Source: Pseudolabrys sp. Root1462 | GTDB lineage: Bacteria > Pseudomonadota > Alphaproteobacteria > Rhizobiales > Xanthobacteraceae | NCBI RefSeq assembly: GCF_001426945.1 | Contig: NZ_LMFS01000003.1 | Coordinates: 675,115-739,114, forward strand | DNA length: 64,000 nucleotides | Reading direction: 5' to 3' | Shown: piece after piece, positions 43,235-52,563 of the stretch | Numbering within the stretch: the stretch's first letter is position 1 | Layout of the letters: each line of letters opens with the position of its first letter | The notes under the pieces: generated by a model | What the model was told of the DNA's origin: nothing | Seen by the model: the letters and a program-made list of their open reading frames with translations, nothing else | Database searches by the model: none | Translations under genes and position numbers: made by a program

Positions 43235-45078
43235 GCGCCTTTCACTTCGGGGCTTTGCTGGTCGCGCGGCCGCAACCGCAACAGCGCGGCCCGTTCGACT
43301 TCGTGGCGCCGTGCGTGGGCGCGTACGCGCAGCAGATCGCGCCGCGCCACCAGCCCGATGAGCTTCCGATCGCCGCGATGCAGGATCGGCACGCGGCCGA
43401 CATCCTCGGCCGCCATGCGATCGGCGAGTTGCCCGACCAGTTCGTCGCCGAAGCCGGTGATGATCTCGCGCTCCGCCGTCGCTTCGCCAAGCGTCGCTCC
43501 TTCTCGCCAGCCTTGCATGCGCCAGCGCAGCACGTCGGCGCGCGCCACCATGCCGGCGAGGCGGTCGTCCTTCTCGATCACGGGGTAGCTCTTGTGCCGC
43601 ACGGTGTCGGCGGTGAAGAAAGCGACCGCGTCCTCGATCGACATTGCGGCCGGCAGCGTATCGACCGGCTTCGCCATGATGTCGGCGACGCGCATCGTCT
43701 CGAACGGATCGATGACGTATTCGCGCGTGACGTGATGGCCGCGGCGCGCCACCTTCTCGGTGAGGATGGAACGGCGCAGCAGCAGCACCGTGGTCGCATG
43801 GGCAATCACGCAGGCAACCGCAAGCGGCACCAGCGCGCCCATGTTATGCGACAGCTCCAGCGCGAAGATCATCGCGGTGAGCGGCGAGCGCATGGTGCCG
43901 CCCATCATCGCCGCCATGCCGGCGAGCGCCCACAGTCCAGGATCGCCGACCGGCAACAGGCCGCCGAACAGCGCGCCGATGGCGCCGCCGATGATCAGCA
44001 GTGGGGCGAGAACGCCGCCGGAGGTGCCGGAGCCGAGCGCGACGGCCCAGATGATCGCCTTGACGATGACGAGCCGCAGGATCGCCGTGGTCGCCATGTC
44101 GCCGTTGAGCAGTGCCGAAATGTTTTCGTAGCCGACACCGAGCGCATGCGGCTCGATCAACCCGCCAAGGCCGACCACGAGGCCGCCGATCATCGGCCAC
44201 CACATCCAGTGCAGCGGCAAGCGGGCGAACAGATCCTCGCTGGCATAGACCATCTGTGTCAGCAGTCCGGAACCGAGGCCGGCGACGATGCCGAGCGCGG
44301 CCGCGAACAGCAGTCCAAGCGGCGGCAGCGCCGCGCTCGATGCCATCGGGAACAGCGCGCCGGTTTGCAGCAAATAAGGCCGCCACGCCGCGGCGACGAC
44401 GGCGGCAATGGCGACCGGCACGAAACTGCGCGGCTTCCATTCGAACAACAGCAGTTCGACCGCCAGCAGCATCGCCGCGATCGGCGTGCCGAACGTCGCG
44501 GCCATGCCGGCGGCGGCGCCGGCCACCAGCAGCGTCTTGCGCTCGGCGTTGGACAGATGGAAGAACTGCGCAAACAGCGAACCGAAAGCGCCGCCGGTCA
44601 TGATGATCGGACCTTCGGCGCCGAATGGGCCGCCGGTGCCGATCGAGACGGCGGACGAGATCGGCTTGAGCACCGCGACCTTGGCTGAGATGCGGCTGCG
44701 GCCGATGAGGATCGCTTCCATCGCTTCGGGAATGCCGTGGCCGCGGATCTTCTCCGAGCCGTAGCGCGCCATGATGCCGATGATCAGGCAGCCCGCGACC
44801 GGAATGAGCACCGCGAACAGGCCGAGGGAATTTCCCTCGATCGTCGCGTGCGCGGCGCTGAAGCGGCCGTAATAGGCGATGTTGGTGAACAGCGCGATGA
44901 GATGCAGTAGGGTCCAGGCCGCGGCGGCGCCGACGGTGCCGATGACCGGCGCTATGGCGATGAGAATGAGCAGACGCCAGTCCGCGCTGAAATCGCGCAG
45001 CCGATCGACGGTGGAACCGTGGTGCGAATTGACGGCTTGATCGCGAATGACGGGCGGCACGTCCGGAGCGGAGGTCAT
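43231..45078 (-). CDS. ClC-type chloride channel/antiporter with CBS domains
   Basis: A 615-residue membrane protein from the ATG at 45078 (MTSAPDVPP). It has about eleven membrane segments. Anion-path motifs are RGHGIPEAMEAIL, GTGGPFGAEGPIIMTGGAFGS and LGSGTSGGVLAPLL. Two CBS domains fill the last 170 residues (RVADIMAKPVDTLPAAMSIEDAV and VGQLADRMAAEDVGRVPILHRGDRKLIGLVARRDLL) and probably sense adenine nucleotides. The usual GSGIP is GHGIP here, so ion selectivity may differ. It is divergent from a MarR gene with an operator-like repeat between. Confidence 0.92.
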   Translation of the reverse strand: MTSAPDVPPVIRDQAVNSHHGSTVDRLRDFSADWRLLILIAIAPVIGTVGAAAAWTLLHLIALFTNIAYYGRFSAAHATIEGNSLGLFAVLIPVAGCLIIGIMARYGSEKIRGHGIPEAMEAILIGRSRISAKVAVLKPISSAVSIGTGGPFGAEGPIIMTGGAFGSLFAQFFHLSNAERKTLLVAGAAAGMAATFGTPIAAMLLAVELLLFEWKPRSFVPVAIAAVVAAAWRPYLLQTGALFPMASSAALPPLGLLFAAALGIVAGLGSGLLTQMVYASEDLFARLPLHWMWWPMIGGLVVGLGGLIEPHALGVGYENISALLNGDMATTAILRLVIVKAIIWAVALGSGTSGGVLAPLLIIGGAIGALFGGLLPVGDPGLWALAGMAAMMGGTMRSPLTAMIFALELSHNMGALVPLAVACVIAHATTVLLLRRSILTEKVARRGHHVTREYVIDPFETMRVADIMAKPVDTLPAAMSIEDAVAFFTADTVRHKSYPVIEKDDRLAGMVARADVLRWRMQGWREGATLGEATAEREIITGFGDELVGQLADRMAAEDVGRVPILHRGDRKLIGLVARRDLLRVRAHARRHEVERAALLRLRPRDQQSPEVKGA

Positions 45079-45122
45079 GAGCAGGAGGCCTTGGGCATGG
45101 CTGAGTTTGAACCGGGGGCGGC

Positions 45123-45162
45123 GATATACCGCAGTACCGGGGATATATCGCAGTACGATATA
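45123..45162. promoter_or_regulatory. direct repeats in the ClC/MarR divergent region (candidate operator)
   Basis: GATATACCGCAGTAC (45123-45137) and GATATATCGCAGTAC (45142-45156) differ at one base and are 19 bases apart; a third half GATATA follows at 45157. GATATATC is itself palindromic. The position between divergent marR-type and clc genes fits an autoregulated MarR operator. Confidence 0.55.
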
Positions 45163-45204
45163 ATTGCAACAGACAGCCCCTGCCGGCTGACGGGACGATG
45201 ATGC

Positions 45205-45621
45205 ATGGCTAAACGCGCGCGGCTGACCCAAACCGACTACGAACAACTGGCGGAGTTCCGCTATCAGTTGCGGCGCTTCCTGACCTTCAGCGAAGCGGCC
45301 GCGGCCGCGGCCGGGCTGACGCCGCAGCAGCACCAGGCGCTTCTGGCGATCAAGGGTTTCCCCGGCGGCAACGTCAGCACCGGCCAGTTGTCGGAGCGGC
45401 TCGGCACCAAGCACCACAGTACCGTAGGCCTCATCGACCGGCTGGCGGCGAACGGCATGGTGGTGCGGCAGACCGGCGAAGCCGATCGCCGCCAGGTGTT
45501 TCTTATCCTGACGCCGAAGGCGGAGAAGCAACTGGCGGCGCTGTCGCTGGCGCACCGCGACGAACTGGAAAAGATGAAGCCGCTGCTGCGGAAATTTCTG
45601 ACGTATCTCGACCGCGGTTAG
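45205..45621 (+). CDS. MarR family transcriptional regulator
   Basis: A 138-residue regulator. The winged helix is QLRRFLTFSEAAAAAAGLTPQQHQALLAIKGFPGGNVSTGQLSERLGTKHHSTVGLIDRLAANGMVVRQTGEADRRQVFLILTPKAEKQL, the last part being the wing signature DRRQVFLILT. It is divergent from the ClC gene and probably represses it and itself through the repeats at 45123-45162. The ATG at 45205 is used; other ATGs at 45198 and 45201 are in other frames. Confidence 0.9.
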   Translation: MAKRARLTQTDYEQLAEFRYQLRRFLTFSEAAAAAAGLTPQQHQALLAIKGFPGGNVSTGQLSERLGTKHHSTVGLIDRLAANGMVVRQTGEADRRQVFLILTPKAEKQLAALSLAHRDELEKMKPLLRKFLTYLDRG

Positions 45622-45628
45622 CGCGGCA

Positions 45629-46882
45629 TCACGCCGCCGCTTGCACCACACGGCCGCCGCGGCGCGAGCGCGTCAGCAGCCACAGCATGATCGAGACGTT
45701 GATGGCGTTGAAGGCGATGCCGTTGAGGAACGCCGCCTGATACGAGCCGGTGAGGTCGAAGATCACGCCCGAGATCCAGCCGCCGAGCGCCATGCCGATC
45801 ACGGTGGAGAAGATGACGAGGCCGACGCGCGTGCTGGCGTCCTTGGGCGAGAAATATTCACGCACGATGATGGCGTAGCTCGGAACGATGCCGCCCTGGA
45901 ACAGGCCGAACATCGCCGAGATCACATAGAGCGAATACAGTCCATTGAACGGCAGATACAGCAGCAGCGCCACGCCCTGCAGCACCGAACCGATCAGCAG
46001 CGTGCGCACGCCGCCGATCTTGTCGGCGACGAAACCGGAGCCGACGCGGCTGATGATGCCGAAGGCCAGCATCAGCGACAGCATTTCGGCGCCGCGCGCC
46101 GCGCCGTAGCCGAGATCGCCGCAATAGGCGACCAGATGCACCTGCGGCATCGACATCGCCACGCAGCAGGCGACGCCGGCGATGCACAGCAGCACCTGCA
46201 GCGTACGTGGCGAGAACGGACTTTCGGCGCGGCGCTTGGCGTCGTTGCTGCTGGTGGCGTCGCTGTGATCGTCGATGCGGCGGCGGCGCATCACCAGGAT
46301 CAGCGGAAACATCGTGATCAGGGCAAAGATGCCGATGCCGATATGCGTGGCGCGCCACCCGTCGCTGGCGATGAAATGCTGGACCACCGGCGGCCAGAAC
46401 GTCCCGGCGAGATAATTGCCGGCGGCGGCGATCGCGACCGCCGAGCCGCGGCGTTTCGAGAACCAGTGCGAGATGTCGGCCATCAGCGGGCCGAACGAGG
46501 TCGAGCAGCCAAAGCCGATCAACAGCCCGTGCAGCAGCGACACCTGCCACAATGCCCCGGCAAAGCCGCAGGCGATATAGCCGAGCGCGAGCAGCACGGT
46601 GCCCAGCGCCATCGGCAGCGCGATACCGAAACGGTCGGCGAGGCGCCCCATGACGATATTGCCGGCGCCGAAGCCGAGCATGGTGAGGGTGAAGGGCACG
46701 GACGCCGAGCCGCGATCGACGCCGAAATCGGCCTGCATCGCCGGCAGCGCCACCACCACCGACCACATGCCGACGCCGCCGATCGTGCTCAGCAACAGGC
46801 CGGCGGTGAGACGCCGCCAGGCATAAGGCGATTCAATTCCATAGGCGGCGGAAACATCCGCGGTCGTCGTCATGGTCGGCAC
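45629..46882 (-). CDS. MFS transporter (monocarboxylate/oxalate-like)
   Basis: A 417-residue major facilitator with twelve membrane segments. LLLSTIGGVGMWSVVVALPAMQADFGVDRGSASVPFTLTMLGFGAGNIVMGRLADRFG contains the loop 2-3 motif GRLADRFG. The second half has RVGSGFVADKIGGVRTLLIGS and YFSPKDASTRVGLVIFSTVIGMALGGWISG. The pattern resembles monocarboxylate porters (MCT/OFA group). It converges on the MarR gene and is followed by an LLM oxidoreductase gene in the same direction. Substrate unknown. Confidence 0.88.
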   Translation of the reverse strand: MPTMTTTADVSAAYGIESPYAWRRLTAGLLLSTIGGVGMWSVVVALPAMQADFGVDRGSASVPFTLTMLGFGAGNIVMGRLADRFGIALPMALGTVLLALGYIACGFAGALWQVSLLHGLLIGFGCSTSFGPLMADISHWFSKRRGSAVAIAAAGNYLAGTFWPPVVQHFIASDGWRATHIGIGIFALITMFPLILVMRRRRIDDHSDATSSNDAKRRAESPFSPRTLQVLLCIAGVACCVAMSMPQVHLVAYCGDLGYGAARGAEMLSLMLAFGIISRVGSGFVADKIGGVRTLLIGSVLQGVALLLYLPFNGLYSLYVISAMFGLFQGGIVPSYAIIVREYFSPKDASTRVGLVIFSTVIGMALGGWISGVIFDLTGSYQAAFLNGIAFNAINVSIMLWLLTRSRRGGRVVQAAA

Positions 46883-46921
46883 CCGGCAAGGCGATCAACG
46901 CTGGTAGCACGCGGCAGCCAA

Positions 46922-47935
46922 TTACCGAAACGCCGGCATGACCTCCTTGGCAAACAAATCAATCGAATGGCTGGCATCAGCAAAAGTCATGTCACCGAAC
47001 ACCATCTGGCACAGCACGTAATTGACGCCGGCCTCGCGCTCGAGCTTCGCCATGTAATCGCGCACGGTGGCGGGCGAGCCGGCGACGCCATGGCCGATGG
47101 CCGCGAGTTCCTTGAAAGTTTGCGGATAGATGCCTTTCAGCGTGAAATCCTGCCCGGCGTGGCGCCACAGCCAGTCCATCGAGTCGCGCCACTTCGCATA
47201 GGCGGCGTCGGCGATGCGCTGCGCCGCCGCGTCGGTCTCGGCGACGACGACGTGGCGCGTGATGCCGATATGCGGCAGTGCAGCATCGTCGCGGCCGAGC
47301 GCCCGCCAGTCATTGCGATAGCGGTCGCTGATCGCCTTGGCGCGATCGGCCGGTCCGAGCGAGACGACATTGATGGATTTCGGCACGGCCCACGCGATCG
47401 CATCCGGGCTCGGCGCGCCATACCACAGCGGCGGATGCGGCAACTGCGCGGGCTTGGCCTGCACCACGTAGTCCTTGAAGTTGAAGAACTTGCCTTCGAA
47501 ATTGACGACGTCGCTCTCGAAGGCGCGCATCAGCACCGCAAAGGCTTCGTGATACAGCGGCGAGGCGTTGGTGGGATCGATCCCATAACGCTCGTGCTCG
47601 ACCAGCGCGCCGCCGCGGCCCACGCCCACCATGAGGCGGCCGCCGCTCATGTGATCGAGCATGCAGATTTCTTCATAGACCCGCAGCGGGTGGTAAAGCG
47701 GCAGCACGTAAACCAGCGGTCCCAACCGCAGCGTGCGCGTGCGCTGAATCGCCGCTGCAAGGAAGACGCTCGGGCTCGCCACCATGCCCAAGGGCGTCGA
47801 ATGATGTTCGGCGTGGTGAAATCCGGCAAATCCGCCCCGTTCGATCGCCTCGATGAGCTGGAGCCGCTCCTCGAAGAACTTGCCCAACGGCGCGCCACTG
47901 CTGTCGAGATGATCGAAGATCGCGAATTTAAGCAT
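46922..47935 (-). CDS. LLM class flavin-dependent oxidoreductase (luciferase-like monooxygenase)
   Basis: A 337-residue bacterial-luciferase-like enzyme using FMN or F420; FMN is expected here. Start at the ATG at 47935 (MLKFAIFDHLDSSG); an ATG at 47950 is also in frame. Features: FAGFHHAEHHSTPLGMVASPSVFLAAAIQRTRTLRLGPLVYVLPLYHPLRVYEEICMLDHMSGGRLMVGVGRGG, the family core, and ATVRDYMAKLEREAGVNYVLCQ near the end. It is likely a monooxygenase of small organics. It lies upstream of the MFS gene (39-base gap), so a shared transport/degradation role is possible. Confidence 0.9.
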   Translation of the reverse strand: MLKFAIFDHLDSSGAPLGKFFEERLQLIEAIERGGFAGFHHAEHHSTPLGMVASPSVFLAAAIQRTRTLRLGPLVYVLPLYHPLRVYEEICMLDHMSGGRLMVGVGRGGALVEHERYGIDPTNASPLYHEAFAVLMRAFESDVVNFEGKFFNFKDYVVQAKPAQLPHPPLWYGAPSPDAIAWAVPKSINVVSLGPADRAKAISDRYRNDWRALGRDDAALPHIGITRHVVVAETDAAAQRIADAAYAKWRDSMDWLWRHAGQDFTLKGIYPQTFKELAAIGHGVAGSPATVRDYMAKLEREAGVNYVLCQMVFGDMTFADASHSIDLFAKEVMPAFR

Positions 47936-48047
47936 GCTGGACGTTTCCATCGGCTGGACGCGCGGCGAAAGGCGTGACGGACGCCGGAAATGCCGCTATT
48001 TTACGGAGGAAGCCGTCATAACCGAGCGGCTCATGGGGAGGAATTTG

Positions 48048-49214
48048 ATGAAGAAGACTGGTCTCTTTTTGGCGGCCGCGCTCCTGGCTGCGTCGGCCGC
48101 ATCCTCGGCCTACGCGCAGGGCACCGTCAAGATCGGTTTGATCATGGCCTATTCCGGCCAGTTCGCCGACACCGCGACGCAGATGGACAACGCCATCAAG
48201 CTGTACATGAAGCAGCATGGCGACACCGTCGCCGGCAAGAAGATCGAGATCATCCGCAAGGATACCGGCGGCCCGAACCCGGACGTTGCCAAGCGTCTGG
48301 CGCAGGAACTGATCGTGCGTGACAACATCGACATCCTCGCCGGCTTCACGCTGACGCCGGAAGCGCTCGGCGCCGCCGACGCGTCTGCCGAAGCCAAGAA
48401 GTTCATGGTCGTCATGAACGCGGCGACCTCGATCATCACGACCAAGTCGCCGTACATGGCGCGCACGTCGCTCACCATTCCGCAGCTCGAGAACACGCTC
48501 GGTGGATGGGCCGCCAAGAACGGCGTGAAGAAAGCCTACACCATGGTGTCGGACTATGGCCCGGGCATCGACGCCGAAACCTGGTTCCAGAAAGGTTTCA
48601 AGGCCGCCGGCGGCGAGATCGTCGGTTCGGTGCGCATGGCCGTCGCCAATCCGGACTTCTCCGCCTACATCCAGCGCATGAAGGATCTCAATCCGGAAGC
48701 CGTCTTCATCTTCATTCCGGGTGGCGCGCAGCCGGTGGCGATCACCAAGGCGCTGCAGGAACGCGGCATCGATCCGAACAAGGTGAAGATCATGGCGCAG
48801 GGCGAACTGACCATGGACGACACCGCCTTGAAGAACATGGGCGACGCCGGTCTCGGCATCATCACGGTGTTCCACTACGGCTGGGAGCACAAGTCCAAGA
48901 TGAACGAGGACTTCGTCAAGGCGTACAATGCCGAGTTCAAGCGCAACCCCGACGTCTTCTCGATCGGCGGTTGGGACGGCATGCACCTGATCTACGAAGC
49001 GCTGAAGAAGACCGGCGGCAAGGCCGACGGTGAATCGTTGATCGGCGCCGCCAAGGGCATGGCGTGGGAAAGCCCGCGCGGTCCGATCTCGATCGACCCG
49101 GCCACCCGCGACATCGTGCAGACGGTCTACATACGCCGTGTCGAGAAGGTGAACGGCAACAACCAGAACGTCGAGTTCGACAAGGTCGAAAAGGTCAAGG
49201 ACCCGGCCAAGTAG
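48048..49214 (+). CDS. branched-chain amino-acid type ABC substrate-binding protein
   Basis: A 388-residue periplasmic binding protein from the ATG at 48048 after GGGGAGGAA. Signal peptide at residues 1-23 (GLFLAAALLAASAASSAYA). Type I fold (Peripla_BP_6): VKIGLIMAYSGQFADTATQMDNAIKLYMKQHG, GKKIEIIRKDTGGPNPDVAKRLAQELI, DYGPGIDAETWFQKGFKAAGGEIVGSVR. No permease or ATPase genes follow. It lies upstream of acyl-CoA metabolism genes, so the ligand may be an aromatic or aliphatic acid instead of Leu/Ile/Val; this is inference. Confidence 0.9.
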   Translation: MKKTGLFLAAALLAASAASSAYAQGTVKIGLIMAYSGQFADTATQMDNAIKLYMKQHGDTVAGKKIEIIRKDTGGPNPDVAKRLAQELIVRDNIDILAGFTLTPEALGAADASAEAKKFMVVMNAATSIITTKSPYMARTSLTIPQLENTLGGWAAKNGVKKAYTMVSDYGPGIDAETWFQKGFKAAGGEIVGSVRMAVANPDFSAYIQRMKDLNPEAVFIFIPGGAQPVAITKALQERGIDPNKVKIMAQGELTMDDTALKNMGDAGLGIITVFHYGWEHKSKMNEDFVKAYNAEFKRNPDVFSIGGWDGMHLIYEALKKTGGKADGESLIGAAKGMAWESPRGPISIDPATRDIVQTVYIRRVEKVNGNNQNVEFDKVEKVKDPAK

Positions 49215-49245
49215 GCCTCGCTCCTTCACCTCATATACAAGCTAT

Positions 49246-49269
49246 ACCCTCCCCCTCGCGGGGGAGGGT
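49246..49269. repeat. CCCTCCCCC/GGGGGAGGG palindrome (dispersed repeat)
   Basis: ACCCTCCCCC-TCGC-GGGGGAGGGT, a perfect 10-bp stem 31 bases after the binding-protein stop. Same family as 20122-20146. It may end transcription before the acyl-CoA dehydrogenase gene. Confidence 0.65.
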
Positions 49270-49442
49270 TGGGAAGGGGCAAATGCCTTTCCCACGCCGG
49301 TCGGCTTCGGCTCGCGGCTCTCCCCGCCCAGGGGACGGTAAAGACTGCGGCCCCACATTCCGAACCATAGTCCGACCCCTCGCTTCCGTCCGCCCGGCCC
49401 TCTATTCTCCCGGCACACGAACGACTCGCCCGGGAAGAAATC

Positions 49443-50600
49443 ATGGAAGCGCTTAACCTGCCGCGGCCCGCCTGGATGACGGAAGAACACGTCATGCTCG
49501 AAGAGCAGGCACGCCGTTTCATCGCCGACGAGTTCACCCCGCATCTCGATGCCTGGCACGAGAAAGGCATGTACCCGCGCGAGGTCTGGACCAAGGCCGG
49601 CGAGGCCGGGCTGCTCGGCGCTTCGTTGCCCGAGGAGTATGGCGGCGCCGGCGGCACTTTCGCTCATGAAGCTGTCATCTATCGCGAATATTCACTTGGC
49701 GGTTTCGACACCTTCGGCGCGCCGCTGCATTCCGGCATCGTCGCGCCCTACATCCTGCATTACGGCACCGAAGAGCAGAAGAAGCGCTGGCTGCCGAAGC
49801 TCGCCAGCGGCGAGATGGTCGGCGCCATCGCCATGACCGAGCCGGGCACCGGCTCCGACCTGCAGGGCGTGCGCACCAAGGCGGAGAAATCCGGCAACGG
49901 CTACATTCTCAACGGCGCCAAGACCTTCATCACCAATGGCCAGCACGCCAACCTCATCGTCGTAGTCGCCAAGACCGATCCCAAGCAGGGCTCCAAGGGC
50001 GTGTCGCTGCTGGTCGTCGAGACCGACGACGCGCCGGGATTTCGCCGTGGCCGCAAGCTCAAGAAGCTCGGCATGGATTCGGCCGATACCTCGGAACTGT
50101 TCTTCGACGACGTGAAGCTTCCGGCCGAAAGCCTGCTCGGCACCGAGGAAGGGCAGGGCTTCTATCAATTGATGAAGGAACTGCCGCAGGAGCGGCTGAT
50201 CGTCGCGATCCACGCTGTGGCCATGATGGAACGGGCGCTGGCGCTGACCGTCGATTACGTCAAGCAGCGCAAGGCCTTCGGCAAGGCGATCATCGAATTC
50301 CAGAACACCCAGTTCGAACTGGCCGCCTGCAAGACCGACGCCACCATCGCCAAGGTGTTCCTCGACCATTGCATCGGCCTGCATGTCGAGGGCAAGCTCG
50401 ACACCGTGACCGCCTCGATGGCCAAATACAGGCTGACCGACACCCTTGGCACCATCCTCGATCGCTGCCTGCAGCTGTTCGGCGGCTATGGTTTCATGGA
50501 CGAATATCCGATCTCGCGCCTCTACCGGGATGCCCGGGTGCTGCGTATCTATGCCGGTACGAACGAGATCATGAAGTTGCTGATCGCGCGCAGTTTGTAA
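49443..50600 (+). CDS. acyl-CoA dehydrogenase (medium/long-chain type)
   Basis: A 385-residue FAD enzyme of standard length. Motifs: AIAMTEPGTGSDLQGVRTKA, NGAKTFITNGQHANLIVVVAKTD, QRKAFGKAIIEFQNTQFELA and RLYRDARVLRIYAGTNEIMKLLIARSL. The C-terminal motif reads YAGTNEI where short/medium-chain enzymes have YEGT, so the catalytic Glu is probably at the alternative position used by long-chain and isovaleryl-type enzymes. GGGAAG precedes the ATG. It heads the thiolase-cupin-FadJ group. Confidence 0.9.
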   Translation: MEALNLPRPAWMTEEHVMLEEQARRFIADEFTPHLDAWHEKGMYPREVWTKAGEAGLLGASLPEEYGGAGGTFAHEAVIYREYSLGGFDTFGAPLHSGIVAPYILHYGTEEQKKRWLPKLASGEMVGAIAMTEPGTGSDLQGVRTKAEKSGNGYILNGAKTFITNGQHANLIVVVAKTDPKQGSKGVSLLVVETDDAPGFRRGRKLKKLGMDSADTSELFFDDVKLPAESLLGTEEGQGFYQLMKELPQERLIVAIHAVAMMERALALTVDYVKQRKAFGKAIIEFQNTQFELAACKTDATIAKVFLDHCIGLHVEGKLDTVTASMAKYRLTDTLGTILDRCLQLFGGYGFMDEYPISRLYRDARVLRIYAGTNEIMKLLIARSL

Positions 50601-50605
50601 TTTCC

Positions 50606-50706
50606 TGTCGTCCCGGGCGAGCGCGAAGCGCAAGGCCCGGGGCCCATAACCACCGCGCCACCGAGAGCGCACGGCGTATGGGTCCCCGCCTTCGCGGGGA
50701 AGACCT
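50606..50706. repeat. dispersed repeat, TGTCGTCCCGGGCG family (copy 1)
   Basis: About 100 bases running from TGTCGTCCCGGGCG through ACGGCGTATGGGTCCCCGCC to TTCGCGGGGA, located between the acyl-CoA dehydrogenase and thiolase genes. A second copy in the same orientation is at 54784-54880. Confidence 0.75.
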
Positions 50707-50727
50707 AGAAACGAGGAGAACAGGTCA

Positions 50728-51936
50728 ATGCCTGACGCATTCATCTACGACGCCGTCCGCACCCCGCGCGGCCGCGGCAAGGCCGATGGCGCGCTGCACG
50801 AGGTCACCGCTCTCAATCTGGCATCTCAGGCACTCGGCGCGATCAAGGATCGCAACAAGCTTGAGCCGAGCCTGGTCGATGACGTCGTGCTCGGCTGCGT
50901 CGATCCGGTCGGCGAAGCCGGCGGCGACATCGCCCGCGTCGCCGCGATCGTGGCCGGCTACGGCGAGACGGTGCCCGGCATCCAGATCAACCGCTTCTGC
51001 GCCTCCGGTCTCGATGCGGTGAACTTCGCCGCGGCGGAAGTGATGTCCGGCCAGCACGACATGACCATCGGCGGCGGCGTCGAGTCGATGAGCCGCGTCG
51101 GCATCGGTGCCTCGGGCGGCGCCTGGCCGCTCGATCCTTCGATCGCGCTGAAGTCCTATTTCGTGCCGCAGGGCATTTCCGCCGACATGATCGCCACCAA
51201 ATACGGCTTCTCGCGTGACGACGTCGACGCTTACGCCGTCGAGAGTCAGAAGCGTGCCGGCCGTTCCTGGGACGAAGGCCGCTTCAAGAAATCCGTCATC
51301 GCGGTCAAGGACGTCAACGGCATCACCATCCTCGACAAGGACGAACACATGCGTCCGTCGACGACGATGCAGACGCTCGCCGCGCTCAACCCGTCCTTCG
51401 TGCAGATGGGCGAAATGGGCGGCTTCGATGCGGTGGCCATTCAGCGCTATCCGGAGCTGGAAGCGCTCAACCATGTGCACACGCCGGGCAACTCGTCGGG
51501 CATCGTCGATGGCGCCGCCGCGGTGCTGATCGGCAATGCGGAAGCCGGCAAGAAGGCCGGGATGAAGCCGCGCGCGCGCATCAAGGCCTTCGCCAATATC
51601 GGCTCCGAGCCGTCGATCATGCTGACCGGCCCGGTGCCGGTCACCGAGAAGGTGCTGAAGAAGGCCGGCATGTCGATCGGCGATATCGACCTGTTCGAGC
51701 TCAACGAGGCCTTCGCCTCGGTGGTGCTGCGCTACATGCAGGCCTTCGACATTCCGCACGACAAGATCAACGTCAATGGCGGCGCCATCGCCATGGGCCA
51801 TCCGCTGGGCGCCACGGGCGCCATGATCCTCGGCACCGTGCTCGACGAACTCGAGCGCTCGGGCAAGGAAACGGCGCTGATCACGCTGTGCATCGGCGCC
51901 GGCATGGGTACGGCGACGATCATCGAGCGGGTGTAA
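50728..51936 (+). CDS. acetyl-CoA C-acyltransferase (thiolase)
   Basis: A 402-residue thiolase. Nucleophilic Cys in [21 protein letters not shown]; His in [22 protein letters not shown]; second Cys in [14 protein letters not shown]. It catalyses the last step of beta-oxidation, or acetoacetyl-CoA formation in reverse. AGGAG sits upstream of the ATG. With the FadJ-type fusion gene downstream it would form the bacterial alpha/beta trifunctional pair; the reversed assignment (acetoacetyl-CoA thiolase feeding crotonyl-CoA to Ccr) is also possible. Confidence 0.92.
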   Translation: MPDAFIYDAVRTPRGRGKADGALHEVTALNLASQALGAIKDRNKLEPSLVDDVVLGCVDPVGEAGGDIARVAAIVAGYGETVPGIQINRFCASGLDAVNFAAAEVMSGQHDMTIGGGVESMSRVGIGASGGAWPLDPSIALKSYFVPQGISADMIATKYGFSRDDVDAYAVESQKRAGRSWDEGRFKKSVIAVKDVNGITILDKDEHMRPSTTMQTLAALNPSFVQMGEMGGFDAVAIQRYPELEALNHVHTPGNSSGIVDGAAAVLIGNAEAGKKAGMKPRARIKAFANIGSEPSIMLTGPVPVTEKVLKKAGMSIGDIDLFELNEAFASVVLRYMQAFDIPHDKINVNGGAIAMGHPLGATGAMILGTVLDELERSGKETALITLCIGAGMGTATIIERV

Positions 51937-51941
51937 CTAAA

Positions 51942-52046
51942 TCCGCCTCATCCTGAGGAGCGGCCGCAGGCCGCGTCTCGAAGGATGGGGCGGCCCATGG
52001 TTCGAGACGCGTTGCTGCGCAACGCTCCTCACCATGAGGCCGGATA
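51942..52046. repeat. dispersed nested palindrome, CCTCATCCTGAGGAGC family (copy 1)
   Basis: Outer arms CCTCATCCTGAGGAGC and GCTCCTCACCATGAGG enclose GTCTCGAA...TTCGAGAC around GGGGCGGCC. A second copy lies at 60562-60670. It sits between the thiolase and cupin genes and ends 20 bases before the cupin start. Confidence 0.8.
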
Positions 52047-52065
52047 GGGGCTGGGGAGCGAGACA

Positions 52066-52527
52066 ATGCCCAAGATTGACGTCAGCAAGCTCGAGAGCCG
52101 CAAGGGCTCGCCGAACTATCCGCCTGAGTTTCAGCCGGTCTGCGCCGGCCGCCACAAGACGCCGCTCGGCAATGCCGCCGGCATCACCCAGTTCGGCGTC
52201 AACCTGACGCGGCTCGAACCCGGCGCCGCCACCTCGGTCCGCCACTGGCACGAGAACGAGGACGAATTCGTCTTCATCCTGATGGGCGAATGCGTGCTGA
52301 TCGAGGACGTCGGCGAGACTATTCTCAAGCCGGGCGACGCCGCCGGCTTTAAGGCCGGCGTGCCGAATGCCCACACCATCGTCAACCGCTCGCAGGGCGA
52401 CGTCGTGCTGATCGAGGTCGGCACGCGGGCGCCCATCGAGCGCGCGCATTATCCCGGCGAAGATCTGCGTTTCGAGCGCGACGGCAAAACGTTGCGCGTC
52501 CTGCATCGCGACGGCACGCCCTACTGA
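52066..52527 (+). CDS. cupin domain protein
   Basis: A 153-residue protein with one cupin barrel. Motif 1 is TSVRHWHENEDEFVFILMGE (two His and Glu as metal ligands) and motif 2 is GDAAGFKAGVPNAHTIVNRS (His). An N-terminal strand region precedes the barrel. Metal-dependent isomerase, dioxygenase or binding roles are all possible; the function is unknown. GGGGAGCGAG lies before the ATG at 52066. It is placed between thiolase and FadJ genes, but a dispersed repeat separates it from the thiolase, which may mark a recent insertion. Confidence 0.85.
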   Translation: MPKIDVSKLESRKGSPNYPPEFQPVCAGRHKTPLGNAAGITQFGVNLTRLEPGAATSVRHWHENEDEFVFILMGECVLIEDVGETILKPGDAAGFKAGVPNAHTIVNRSQGDVVLIEVGTRAPIERAHYPGEDLRFERDGKTLRVLHRDGTPY

Positions 52528-52563
52528 GGCGCGCCCCTTCAAGACCACCGAGAGGAACCGTTC

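Noticed and set aside
45079-45651. Long upstream extension of the ClC reading frame
   Set aside because: It runs antisense through the MarR gene; the membrane protein begins at 45078.
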